Shown piece by piece: positions 26,804-35,301 of a DNA stretch of 64,000 nucleotides (position 1 is the first letter of the stretch; each line of letters opens with the position of its first letter). The notes beneath the pieces were generated by a model. That model made no database searches, had not been told where the DNA came from, and saw only the letters and a program-made list of their open reading frames with translations. A program made the position numbers and the translations under genes. The DNA is from Modicisalibacter luteus DSM 23508. Its GTDB lineage: Bacteria > Pseudomonadota > Gammaproteobacteria > Pseudomonadales > Halomonadaceae. The DNA lies in NCBI RefSeq assembly GCF_000378505.1, contig NZ_KB899989.1:1-64000 (forward strand). The letters are read 5' to 3'.

Positions 26804-29800
26804 TTACCCTGTCCTGATTGAACGGTTGTGTTTGTCATCGATTGCTTTTTCATAGGCAATAGTGCCAGGCAATATCAACCTGATACGCGTACCGCTTTGG
26901 ACGCCGCTAACGATCATCAGATTTGCCTCAATTCTGTCGGCAAGTTCGTATATGCCCCTCAAACCGCCGTGCCCAGGTCTCCCGCGCATTCGTTGGTAGA
27001 TTGGATCAATGCCAACTCCGTCATCAGCAACAAGCATCTCGAATCTGTCCTTAGCGTAGGTAAAGGTAACGAAAATCTGCGTGGCCTGTGCATGACGCAA
27101 TGCATTGAAAACCGCTTCTCTTCCCACCTGATAGAAAACGTCACGAACTTCATTGCGCAGCGGCAACGGCTGGCCCACGTTGCTGACGCGGTAGGCTACA
27201 GAAAACGAAGCGTCGGCCTCCTGCTGTAACAATTGGAATGCAACAGTCAGATCTTCCGCCGGAGCTATTTCGCCGCGCAACCCCGTAATTCGGTCCCGGC
27301 CCTCGGCAATCACTTGATCGGCCCGGTCCAACGCACGCTCCATCGCATGACGAGCATGGAAGTCTTTAGGCAAACTGTCGGCGACCGCCTGGAAGCTGAG
27401 CATCATGCCCTGCACGCTTTGCAGTAAGGTGTCATGCAGCTCGCGTGCGATGCGCTCACGCTCATGAAAGCGCTCTTCCAGGCGTGTTCGAAGGGCTGCT
27501 TTTTCTCGTTGCGTATAAACACGGGATATCCAGAACACGAGCGCCAGTAGCGCCCCTGAACAAAGCAGTAAAAACCATGGACGCAGATAGAAAACCTGGG
27601 GAACGTTGAAAATCAAAGCTTTCTCAGGACGATGGAATTGCCCACTCTCATCAAGCACACGGACATGGAATTCGTAATCATCTGGTCGCAGGCGCGAGAA
27701 TACAGCTTGCCTGGAACGCCCTGCATCAACCCATTCCGAATCATGGCCACTAAGTCGGTATTGAAAGCGCATCGTCTCTGGTGCGGTGAGGTTTAACGCA
27801 GAATAGTCAATAACCAGCCTTTGCGGTGGTGCTGATAAACGAACAGGTGAGGCGGAGATGTCAATATCGACACCATCGGCTGTAAGTGCCTGGATGGTAA
27901 TGACAGGTGGATGTGTCATATCACTTGGTTTATCGGGATCAATACGGACGACGCCTTGTCCGGTAGCAAACCATAGCGTGCCTTCAGGCGTAGAGACCCC
28001 CGTGGGCAGTGGCAATACTTTGTGGGGATCCATGGGTAGTCGGCCAATGTGATCGTGAGAGCTGTACAAGAGTGTGTCACCGCCAGCTATCACTCGCTCA
28101 ATCTCTGCTGCAGGAAGTTTAAAGATGCCACCGCGGCTATGAACCCAGATGTCCATCCCGGATTCTCCAGCGTTCTTCTCGGCCGGCACGGCGACTAAGG
28201 CGTAGATATTCTGAAATGATCCGGCGGCCGGCACATCTAGACGATGAAAGCGTCTATCCTTAAGATAGGCCAGACCATGCTGGCCACCCACCCAGGTGCG
28301 TTCTGGCAGATGCAGCATGGCGGTGACATGGCCAATGTCCAGTCCTTCCTGGTAGCTCCAGCGCTCGAACTTCTGCTCGGCAAAGGACACCAGAAGGTTG
28401 TCTCGGTAGCCGAACCACAGTTTCCCTGATGGGTCTCGGGAGGCGCTCACAGGCATTACCTGACGCTCCGAATCACTAAATGGGTCAATCTCTTGCCATT
28501 GCTGATCAGCCCAGACGAATAGCCCTTCTCTGTTAACTGAGACCCATATATCGCCATTTTTTCCTACCGCCATCGTCCTAATGGCAGATTCCGGGGTGGA
28601 TTCGACAGGTAATTCTGCGACGTGCACCGGTTCATCGCCCGAAAGTGAGAAAACGCCCTGATACCCGCCAATCAACAAGCCATGTTGCTGACTGTTCACC
28701 AATGAGTTGATCGGCATATCTAATTCAAAGGTGGAATGGCTGGCACTCCCGAAACCCTTCAGTTGGCCGTTGTCGGAGCCGACCCAGAGTGAGCCATCAC
28801 CATCAACTGCCAGTGCAGTACTGCCCACGCCGGTAGATATAGCTAGGGGAGCCAGGGTCTTACGTTGGAGTCGATCCAGCCCCGCATTCGTACCTACCCA
28901 CAGAGTGCCATCACGGTCGATGAGCTGAGCCAATACATAATCAGAGCTAAGTCCGTCACGAGCGGTATACGAGTTGCTTACATCTCTGCCCTCTGTGGGC
29001 TCATGTATCTTTCCGTCAGCAAAGTAATGCAAACCGGATCCATGCGTACCCAGCCAGACACCTCCCTGCTCATCCAGAACGATACTGTTCGCACTTGATA
29101 TCGGTATCTCTTCAAACTCGACGCCAGAAGAACCTGTCTTTGTCAACCGCAGTAACCGCTCCCTGAGGCGATCAGTTATCCACACGTCGCCTGAGGGGGA
29201 TGATGCTATTTCCCTGATTGATTGACTCCTGATGCCTGTCCCCATGAACAAAGATGCTCCAGGGGGGAGCATATAAAGTTCCTCTTCGCTCGCTGCCCAT
29301 ATATACCCATCTGCATCAACGTGCACCGCTCGGGCATGGCGGCCAGTAAAGCCCATCTCCTTGCCAATCGGGCGCCAACCTGTGCCATCATGACGCGCAA
29401 GCCCCTCATCCGCCGCGGCCCAGACATGCCCCTGCTGATCCTCAGCAAAGCTGTATACCACCCCATTCGGAAGGCCTGGATCAGCCGGTTGCATCACGCC
29501 ATCTGCGCTGATCAAACGGGCCCCACCGATACGAAAACCCACCCATAGTCCTTCCGCCGTGCTGTCCAGCGCGGAGACTACCCCTAGCGGCTCACCATCA
29601 GCAGGCTCGAATTTCTCGAACTCGAAACCATCGAAGCGATACAAGGAATCATGGGTACCCAGCCAAAGGTACCCATCAACGGTTTGCGCAAGCGCGCCCA
29701 CTGCAGTGGGGCCCTGGTCGCTGGCAGTCCAGCGACGGTGATCCATTTCGTTCGAGATGCGTGCCACTACACTTGAGCAAGCAAGACAGCTAAGCACTAA

Positions 29801-29839
29801 GCTCAGCAGCAAAATCACAGATGTTCGCAAGGAATACAC
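26804..29839 (-). CDS. Sensor histidine kinase with beta-propeller input and HisKA_3 domain
   Basis: A 1011-residue membrane sensor. An N-terminal signal/anchor (LRTSVILLLSLVLSCLAC) is followed by about 600 residues of two-component-regulator propeller repeats, visible as recurring DGYLWLGT, HVWAAADEGL, GGVWLGTHGSG, GTLWVGTNAGL and GSLWVGSDNG. A Y_Y_Y-type domain follows (MRFQYRLSGHDSEWVDAGRSR), then a transmembrane helix near 755 (FLLLCSGALLALVFWISRV). The dimerisation/phosphoacceptor region is RERIARELHDTLLQSVQG, His at about 803, and the ATPase ends GHGGLRGIYELADRI. It should bind a periplasmic ligand and phosphorylate the adjacent NarL-type regulator. Propeller kinases of this layout in Bacteroidetes sense sugars; the ligand here is not known. 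Confidence 0.92.
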   Translation of the reverse strand: MYSLRTSVILLLSLVLSCLACSSVVARISNEMDHRRWTASDQGPTAVGALAQTVDGYLWLGTHDSLYRFDGFEFEKFEPADGEPLGVVSALDSTAEGLWVGFRIGGARLISADGVMQPADPGLPNGVVYSFAEDQQGHVWAAADEGLARHDGTGWRPIGKEMGFTGRHARAVHVDADGYIWAASEEELYMLPPGASLFMGTGIRSQSIREIASSPSGDVWITDRLRERLLRLTKTGSSGVEFEEIPISSANSIVLDEQGGVWLGTHGSGLHYFADGKIHEPTEGRDVSNSYTARDGLSSDYVLAQLIDRDGTLWVGTNAGLDRLQRKTLAPLAISTGVGSTALAVDGDGSLWVGSDNGQLKGFGSASHSTFELDMPINSLVNSQQHGLLIGGYQGVFSLSGDEPVHVAELPVESTPESAIRTMAVGKNGDIWVSVNREGLFVWADQQWQEIDPFSDSERQVMPVSASRDPSGKLWFGYRDNLLVSFAEQKFERWSYQEGLDIGHVTAMLHLPERTWVGGQHGLAYLKDRRFHRLDVPAAGSFQNIYALVAVPAEKNAGESGMDIWVHSRGGIFKLPAAEIERVIAGGDTLLYSSHDHIGRLPMDPHKVLPLPTGVSTPEGTLWFATGQGVVRIDPDKPSDMTHPPVITIQALTADGVDIDISASPVRLSAPPQRLVIDYSALNLTAPETMRFQYRLSGHDSEWVDAGRSRQAVFSRLRPDDYEFHVRVLDESGQFHRPEKALIFNVPQVFYLRPWFLLLCSGALLALVFWISRVYTQREKAALRTRLEERFHERERIARELHDTLLQSVQGMMLSFQAVADSLPKDFHARHAMERALDRADQVIAEGRDRITGLRGEIAPAEDLTVAFQLLQQEADASFSVAYRVSNVGQPLPLRNEVRDVFYQVGREAVFNALRHAQATQIFVTFTYAKDRFEMLVADDGVGIDPIYQRMRGRPGHGGLRGIYELADRIEANLMIVSGVQSGTRIRLILPGTIAYEKAIDDKHNRSIRTG

Positions 29840-29877
29840 CTAAAACATGTGTGAAGTACCGAGGCCGTTGAGCGGTT

Positions 29878-30663
29878 TCAAAACCAGCCCAACTGCTGTT
29901 GGAGCCATTCAATAATTCGATCCGCGACATGCTCCCAGCCTGGCTGTGTAATAAGCAGATGGCCGTGCCCGGGAAACGTGATGTAGTCTGTCGGCGCCAA
30001 GGACCGCCTCTGATAGAAATAGTTGGCTAAAACCACAGAACTGGCAACCATTCGATCATCATCAGCCGAGATCAGTAATAGCGGCCCTCGCTCCTGAGTG
30101 AAGAGTAGCCTGCCACCCACGCCCATTGCTGCAGTTATCATCAGGTTTTGCGGGACTCTGCCTACAAATTTTTCATACAGTTGCTCGGTTGCAAACTGAT
30201 CTCCTGGATAGGCAACCCGTCGTGAAAACTCCCTGGGAGACATGCGCAGAAAGCGCATTCCATCGAGCCGCTCAACTCTTGCGGTAATTGTCTGCAACAG
30301 CGAAAGAATACCTGGGTAGACCCGCTGCGGCGGCCGCGGAGCAATCGCGATGCCAGCCACGCCCAAACCGCGATCCAGTAGCAGCTGAACCACCAGCCCG
30401 CCCATCGCATGGCCAATCAGAATAGACGGCGCCGGAAAGGCGGTAATCTGCTTCGCGTAGAAATCCACCAAACGTTTAAGGGGCGACGATCTGCCGTTTT
30501 TTCCATGTAGAACTCGATACCAACCTTGCTCGCCTGTGTCTGGCAGCGACAAGACACTGCATGTGTAGCCGCAGGCCTTGAAGTGGCGCTCGAACTTTTC
30601 CCATACCGTTGGGTTTAGCCAGTCGCCTTGAATAAAACAGATATGATAGCCCACGATCGGCAA
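29878..30663 (-). CDS. Alpha/beta hydrolase-fold protein with Ala in place of nucleophile Ser
   Basis: A 261-residue alpha/beta hydrolase. The nucleophile elbow reads ILIGHAMGGLVVQLLL, so the usual GxSxG Ser is replaced by Ala (GCG codon). The acid (LLISADDDRMV) and His (FPGHGHLL) positions are kept. It may be a pseudoenzyme, a binding protein, or use a different mechanism. The start is uncertain: TTG at 30663 lies directly after the TAA of the upstream remnant with CAGG seven bases before, and GTG nine bases on is an alternative. It sits in line with the sensor kinase, 38 bases upstream of it. Confidence 0.8.
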   Translation of the reverse strand: MPIVGYHICFIQGDWLNPTVWEKFERHFKACGYTCSVLSLPDTGEQGWYRVLHGKNGRSSPLKRLVDFYAKQITAFPAPSILIGHAMGGLVVQLLLDRGLGVAGIAIAPRPPQRVYPGILSLLQTITARVERLDGMRFLRMSPREFSRRVAYPGDQFATEQLYEKFVGRVPQNLMITAAMGVGGRLLFTQERGPLLLISADDDRMVASSVVLANYFYQRRSLAPTDYITFPGHGHLLITQPGWEHVADRIIEWLQQQLGWF

Positions 30664-30992
30664 TTAGTAGCCTGCTACATGCATTGAATGGTGCTTTACC
30701 ACAAGCTCCACGCCCGGCTGCTGAAAATGCCGTTCAGCTGATTCGATGCGTCGGCCAAGATTGTAATTAAGACAGCCACGAATCAGATGAGGGTGGGAAT
30801 CATTCAGGCTAGGAACCACCGTGTCCCCCTGTAAGTCGATAACCTCGGTTGCTACGTTCCGAAAGGCCATGACCTCGGCATCGCTGCCGACAGCGATAAA
30901 CTCCCCTCTCTTGATTGCGACAGCATTTGCTCGGGGCTTATCTCGTTCCACCGTTTGCAGATCGCCATTGAAGTAATAATGTCCGAAAACAT
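30664..30992 (-). pseudogene. Truncated, frameshifted YtcJ-type amidohydrolase
   Basis: A start with ribosome site (CAAGGATGCATC then ATG at 30992) reads MFSDII, then the match moves to the neighbouring frame: YFNGDLQTVERDKPRANAVA and IKRGEFIAVGSDAEVM follow the intact amidohydrolase at 14-16 kb (IIFHNGQITTLDRANPNATA). The metal motif DNHTHVVRG is here NDSHPHLIRG. After LNYNL the match ends, and the frame finishes ESAERHFQQPGVELVVKHH. Over 500 residues are lacking, so it is a remnant. Confidence 0.8.
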
Positions 30993-31120
30993 GATGCATC
31001 CTTGAATAGATGAGGGAGTCGAGCCTGAAGCCGCTGGAAAAAAGCTGCCAAGGGCACCGGAATTGACGATCAGCGATCAGCTGCGCTAAACACTTGTGAT
31101 CTACTCGGCGGGCTTGTTGG

Positions 31121-31699
31121 TCATGACGTAGCGCCGTCATCGTTACTTTGTAGCCAGCCTTCAAACCAACCGGTGACCATCGGCATAAAAACGTAAACCA
31201 CCAGCAGAACGATGGTGGCCGTGATTAATAGACCACTAGTAAAGTACCCACTCAGCCAAGGCAGATTCGCGAATACCGGGCGCCAGACTAACGGCACCAG
31301 CAGGCTAAGCGGTAGAATCACTAGAAAAGTTACGCAAGCTTGCTTCCAGCGCGGCGGCTTGGTGTTTGTCTCCGTTGGAGTAAACCAGAACTCGTTCACA
31401 GTACTTACTTCTGTTTGGTCGCCATCAACTAACAGCGACATCGCTTCATTGATCAACTGCTTGCGTTCAACCGAGTCGAGCCATGCTTGCAGCCGCTGTG
31501 TACAGCTGAAACGCAAGACGATGGTGAAGAACGTCGACCTTTCGCTACGTTCGCGCATCACATTGGCGCCCAAGTGGCCCTCAAACTGCTTGGCGACATC
31601 CATGATCCGTCGTAGCCAAGCTTCGTAAGAATTAATCTGTGCAGTGCGCACGCGGTGGCGAACGACCAGCGTAACAATTTCGTGCAACTGTTGAACCAT
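31121..31699 (-). CDS. Antibiotic-biosynthesis-monooxygenase-domain protein with C-terminal membrane segments
   Basis: A 192-residue protein. Residues 1-105 form an ABM-like ferredoxin fold (VTLVVRHRVRTAQINSYEAWLRRI, HLGANVMRERSERSTFFTIV, LRFSCTQRLQAWLDS, VNEFWFTP). The remaining part has three hydrophobic stretches: VTFLVILPLSLLVPLV, LSGYFTSGLLITATIVLL and VVYVFMPMVTGWF. This ABM-plus-membrane layout exists as a conserved unnamed family. ATG at 31699, GGAG nine bases before, was chosen over an ATG 18 bases upstream. The gene lies next to the second duplicated segment and has a broken paralogue at 24 kb. Confidence 0.8.
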   Translation of the reverse strand: MVQQLHEIVTLVVRHRVRTAQINSYEAWLRRIMDVAKQFEGHLGANVMRERSERSTFFTIVLRFSCTQRLQAWLDSVERKQLINEAMSLLVDGDQTEVSTVNEFWFTPTETNTKPPRWKQACVTFLVILPLSLLVPLVWRPVFANLPWLSGYFTSGLLITATIVLLVVYVFMPMVTGWFEGWLQSNDDGATS

Positions 31700-31719
31700 G
31701 ACAGGTAACTCCAGCATCA

Positions 31720-31737
31720 GGGCGGCCAGAGCCGCCC
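31720..31737 (-). terminator. Hairpin after isochorismatase 1 copy (duplicate of 16166-16183)
   Basis: GGGCGGC, loop CAGA and GCCGCCC repeat the hairpin that follows the intact gene. No T-run follows here, because the duplicated segment ends at this point. Confidence 0.5.
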
Positions 31738-31746
31738 CGTAACGGC

Positions 31747-32434
31747 CTAGATATCTGCGTGAACCGGCGCCAGCGTGGGGCCGTGCTTCACCCGCTCTTC
31801 CGCCTTGTGCACCATGGTGTAGGCATAATCGATGCCCATGCCGTAAGCACCGGAATGCTCTTTCGCCACGGCCATGACCGCGTCGTAGGTATCGCGGTTC
31901 TTCCAGTCACGCTGCCACTCCAGCAACACTTGTTGCCATGTCACTGGTACTACCCCAGCCTGCACCATCCGCTGCATCGCGTAGTCGTGGGCCGCCAGGC
32001 TGGTGCCACCGGAGGCGTCAGCCACCATGTAGATTTCGTACCCGGCATCATGCATCGCCGAGAGCGCGAAAATTGGTGTTGCAGACTTCTGTCCAAAGAC
32101 CCGAAACAATGACTTTGTTTCGCCCGTTATTCTTGAGTGCATCGCGTACTTTCTGATCATCCCAGGAGTTCATCGACGTACGTTCGAGGATGGGCGAATC
32201 AGGGAAGGCTTCCAGCAGTTCGGGATAGGTGTGGCCCGAAAAGCTCTCGGTCTCGACAGTGGTAATGATCGTCGGGATGCCGAATACTTTCGCGGCCTTT
32301 GCCAAGCCAACAACATTGTTCTTCAAAGCTTGTCGGTCAATCGACTGAACTCCGAAAGCCATCTGCGGCTGTTGGTCGATGAAGATCAACTGAGAATTGG
32401 TGGGCGTAAGGACTTCAAGCTTGGGGTTCTGCAT
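31747..32434 (-). pseudogene. Frameshifted copy of isochorismatase-fold hydrolase 1
   Basis: Nearly identical to the gene at 16193-16879, but near 32072 an extra base occurs (GCGAAAATTGG against GCGAAAGTGG), shifting the frame just after the catalytic Cys. The gene therefore splits into an N-terminal frame ending ...CNTNFRAL and a C-terminal frame that joins the original sequence from SAMHDAGYEIYMV. The protein would lose the last 90 residues. Confidence 0.9.
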
Positions 32435-32582
32435 TGGGATCACCTTTAACAGATGCGATGGGTTTCGTGAAACGCCAATTCACTGTCGCAAAGTAACGCC
32501 GCTGATTCTTGGATGGCTGTCTTAGGTTGGGATAAGAGTGTGATGAGAACCCCCGAACAACATTCGAGCGTCCTCAAATATC

Positions 32583-32735
32583 AACTACGGATAAACGCCA
32601 GCACGTCGGCGTTAAACTTATCGGCATCAATCTGCGCAAGGCCCATACGGGCCACTAGGGTAAACTTTCAGGATGGAGTCGCTGACGATCTAAGCAGCCA
32701 ACTCCGCAGAAACGGCAAGCGGCAAGAGTTGATGT
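32583..32735 (-). pseudogene. 3' end of the alpha/beta hydrolase, extra copy
   Basis: From ATCAACTACGGATAAACGCC to GGATGGAGTCGCTGACGATC the bases follow the end of the intact hydrolase (17026-17175), with single-base changes and small indels that break the frame. Upstream the match fades into the spacer before the RidA gene. Confidence 0.8.
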
Positions 32736-32770
32736 ACCGTCACCTCTTTTTGTTCCATAACTTTACATGG

Positions 32771-33229
32771 TCAGTTTGAGGGGCGATCAATCACAGCACG
32801 GAACGTAATTTCGACGAGCTGCACAGGTAGTGCCAGTTGAGACACACCAAAGATGCTGCTAGCGCACTGTGGTATATTTGTACCATACATTTCTTTGCGA
32901 ACCTTAGCGGCGGCAGCGAAGCCTGAAGGCCCATCTAGAACAAACACGCCTTCTTCAACAACATCATCCAACGTCGCACCAAACTCAGCAAGCATCGTTT
33001 TAGCATTGACGTATGTCTGACGGAATTGCTCCTCCATCTGAGAGTAGTCAACTGGTTTTCCTACCTTATCCAGTACCGCGGGCGCAATAAAATTCCCTTC
33101 GACGTCATGGCTCAATTGTCCAGACAGATAGATAGTGTCCTTGACTTGGATAGCCTGAACGTAGCCGTAGGCGCCTTCCCAGGCGACGCCAAAATTCGCG
33201 ACCTTTTTGACCAGTTCTGTATTTTTCAT
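32771..33229 (-). CDS. RidA-family protein 2
   Basis: A 152-residue protein starting MKNTELVKKVANFGVAWEGAYGYVQAIQV, with DTIYLSGQLSHDVEG, a helical EEQFRQTYVNAKTMLAEFGATLDDVVEE and a C-terminal FGVSQLALPVQLVEITFRAVI. It belongs to the RidA/YjgF fold, but the usual Arg is replaced around LPVQLVEI, as in members without clear deaminase function. ATG at 33229 has GAGGGACTATC in front. It differs clearly from RidA 1. It is the only intact gene inside the decayed duplicated segment. Confidence 0.85.
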   Translation of the reverse strand: MKNTELVKKVANFGVAWEGAYGYVQAIQVKDTIYLSGQLSHDVEGNFIAPAVLDKVGKPVDYSQMEEQFRQTYVNAKTMLAEFGATLDDVVEEGVFVLDGPSGFAAAAKVRKEMYGTNIPQCASSIFGVSQLALPVQLVEITFRAVIDRPSN

Positions 33230-33426
33230 GATAGTCCCTCTATTAAGGCGATTTCCGACAGGTTGATAAGATTCTGCACGTTTACAATTCGGACAAATGT
33301 ATTGAATGTCGTAGAACACCCATTAACTATCGCAAGCTGACCGCGTTTATTATTGGACGACTGTCTTTGCTTGGTATGATTATGTGATCCATGATGCCCA
33401 AACAGCGTTCGAACATCGCAGAAGTG

Positions 33427-34011
33427 TCAACTACGGATAAACGCCAATACATCCACGTTGAACTGATCGGCATCAATATGGGCGAGTCCGTGCGAACCGC
33501 CGGGGTAGACTTTCAGAATCGAGCCGTTGACCAGAGCGGAAGCCAACTCCGCGGAAGCGGTTCGCGGCAGTAACCGCACGAATTCCGTAGAACTCCGCAA
33601 TTGCGAACCATCAGGCTTTTTATCGGTTTTAAGTACCGAAGGCGGCACCGCACCAACCAATACGACTTTAGCCACCCGCGCAGAACCATGACGACCGATA
33701 TAGTGCGCCACCTCCCCGCCGCCAGTGGAGTGTCCGATCATGATGATATTGCGAATATCCAGATGCTCAAAAAGCTCTGCGAGATCATCAGCATAACGAT
33801 CCATATTATTGCCATCCCAGGTCTGCTCCGAGCGTCCGTGGCCCCGGCGGTCATGCGAAATAACCCGGTAGCCCTGCTGACCAAAAAACAGCATCTGGTT
33901 ATTCCAGGCGTCTGAGGAAAGCGGCCAACCGTGCGAGAAAAAGACTGGCTGGCCCGAGCCCCAATCCTTATAGAGGAGTGTAACGTTATCGCTGGTAGTG
34001 AACGTAGTCAG
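33427..34011 (-). pseudogene. Alpha/beta hydrolase copy with lost start and internal deletion
   Basis: The N-terminal part equals the intact gene ([38 protein letters not shown]), but the start codon is CTG instead of ATG. After [14 protein letters not shown] about 80 residues, including the catalytic Asp region HGDDDQIVP, are deleted. The sequence resumes at [18 protein letters not shown] with the His of GSHGLAH. The product would be 194 instead of 273 residues and inactive. Confidence 0.9.
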
Positions 34012-34373
34012 GGATACAGCTCCTGTTGGCGGATACCACTGAGACGATAAGGCGCTAATAACGAAGACAATAGAACAAAGATGTCGCGTTTGGATGAATA
34101 GAGGTTTCAAGAACTGGTGGAAGAGACTAAAAACACCGTCCGGGTTGACGGAAGAAGCCAAAGCGCTGACCGGCATTTCAACGATCTTGAGTTGTTCACA
34201 ACAAAAGGTCGTGACTCGGTATAGGGAAACTATCTATGGGCATTTCACGGCCATTTATTTAAATCAACGTATACTGGCTGCGGGCATGGCGGATTGTTGC
34301 AGGAGGGATAACGAGACTCGCAAGCTATCAACTTTCACACATCGCTGAATAAGTCTCGTCATCCCTGCTCCGA

Positions 34374-34864
34374 CTATTTTGCGCTATCAGGCACTGGCGT
34401 ATTGAGCAACTGCTGCTCCCACATGTACGCGATACCGCTGCCACCGCCATGCTGCTGCATCACCTCAATCAGCTCATCGATATGTTCGGTCCGCGCCCAG
34501 TCTCGCTGCCACTCAGACGCCACAGCCACCCAAGTCATCATATTTACGCCGGCCGCAATCATGCGCTGGATGGCGACTTCGTGGGCCTCAACCGAAACAC
34601 CACCTGATGCATCCGTGACTACAGTGACATCCCATCCCTCACCAGCAGCCTGGATAGCCGGCATCGCGACACATATTTCGGTCCAAAGACCAGCGATGAT
34701 CAGTTGCTTGCGGCCCGTCGCCTTGACCGCGTCTACTGTCGGCTTGTCTTCCCAAGTGTTGATCAATGTGCGGTCGATCACCTCCTGGTCGGGGAATACA
34801 TCAGTGATCTGAGGAAAGATATTACCGCCTTGGGCAGCGATTACACTCGTCAGGATTGTGGGAA
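34374..34864 (-). pseudogene. 5'-truncated copy of isochorismatase-fold hydrolase 2
   Basis: The last 163 codons of the gene at 18210-18863 are present with very few changes, including GLWTEIC, but the first 54 codons with the catalytic Asp are gone. The break coincides with the right end of the duplicated segment. Confidence 0.9.
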
Positions 34865-35082
34865 AGTGTCCGTACTTACACCCGCTTCAATTGTCCAGCT
34901 CTTCCATAGCGGCTTTCTGCCACAAGTACATGAGTCAGCCAGCTTAGATCGCTAATGTAGGTAGGGAGGGGCTACCCAAAGGACCTTTTGAACTCCCTGG
35001 ATCGTCCAGACGCATCCGAGACAAGCCAGGTAAAGCCAACTCAAAAGTGTAGGTTAAAGTGTGGGTTTCTAGACATAAGAAA
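34865..35082. other. Intergenic region between duplicated segment and tRNA-Ser
   Basis: No gene seen. It begins with the imperfect palindrome GTGTCCGTACTTACAC right at the breakpoint. The rest shows no open frame with known content. Confidence 0.4.
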
Positions 35083-35083
35083 C

Positions 35084-35110
35084 AAAAAAAGCCGCTGAAA
35101 TCAGCGGCTT
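35084..35110 (-). terminator. Intrinsic terminator of tRNA-Ser
   Basis: GCCGCTGA and TCAGCGGC form an eight-base stem. Read on the minus strand it is followed by TTTTTTTG, immediately after the tRNA gene. Confidence 0.9.
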
Positions 35111-35122
35111 ATTCATATTCTT

Positions 35123-35210
35123 TGGCGGAGAGGGAGGGATTCGAACCCTCGAAGCCTTTCGACTTACACACTTTCCAGGCGTGCTCCTTCGACCACTCGG
35201 ACACCTCTCC
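35123..35210 (-). tRNA. tRNA-Ser (GGA)
   Basis: On the minus strand GGAGAGGTGTCCGAGTGGTC opens an 88-base class II tRNA. The anticodon loop reads CTGGAAA (anticodon GGA), a long variable arm follows, the T loop is GTTCGAATC, and the acceptor ends CTCTCCG with encoded CCA. Its 3' end points to the accessory block, a common integration side, but I found no second copy of the 3' end in the window. Confidence 0.95.
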
Positions 35211-35301
35211 ACATTGTGGTCCTTGCGATGCGCTTGGCATCCCTCAAGAACGGCGCAAATGGTAGCGAGCTAAGCCCGCGATTGCAAGCCATTTTTTGGT
35301 T

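Larger units (their letters stand above)
31720..34864. repeat. Large duplicated segment, decayed copy
   Basis: A second copy of the 16166-18700 region, same orientation, but about 600 bases longer because a RidA gene and a further hydrolase 3' end are present inside. Breakpoints are at the hairpin on the left and at GTGGGAA (18700 and 34864) on the right, where the sequence changes abruptly to GTGTCCGTACTTACAC. Confidence 0.9.

Noticed and set aside
35123-35160. Island attachment site at the tRNA-Ser 3' end
   Set aside because: No second copy of this 3' end and no integrase gene in the window.
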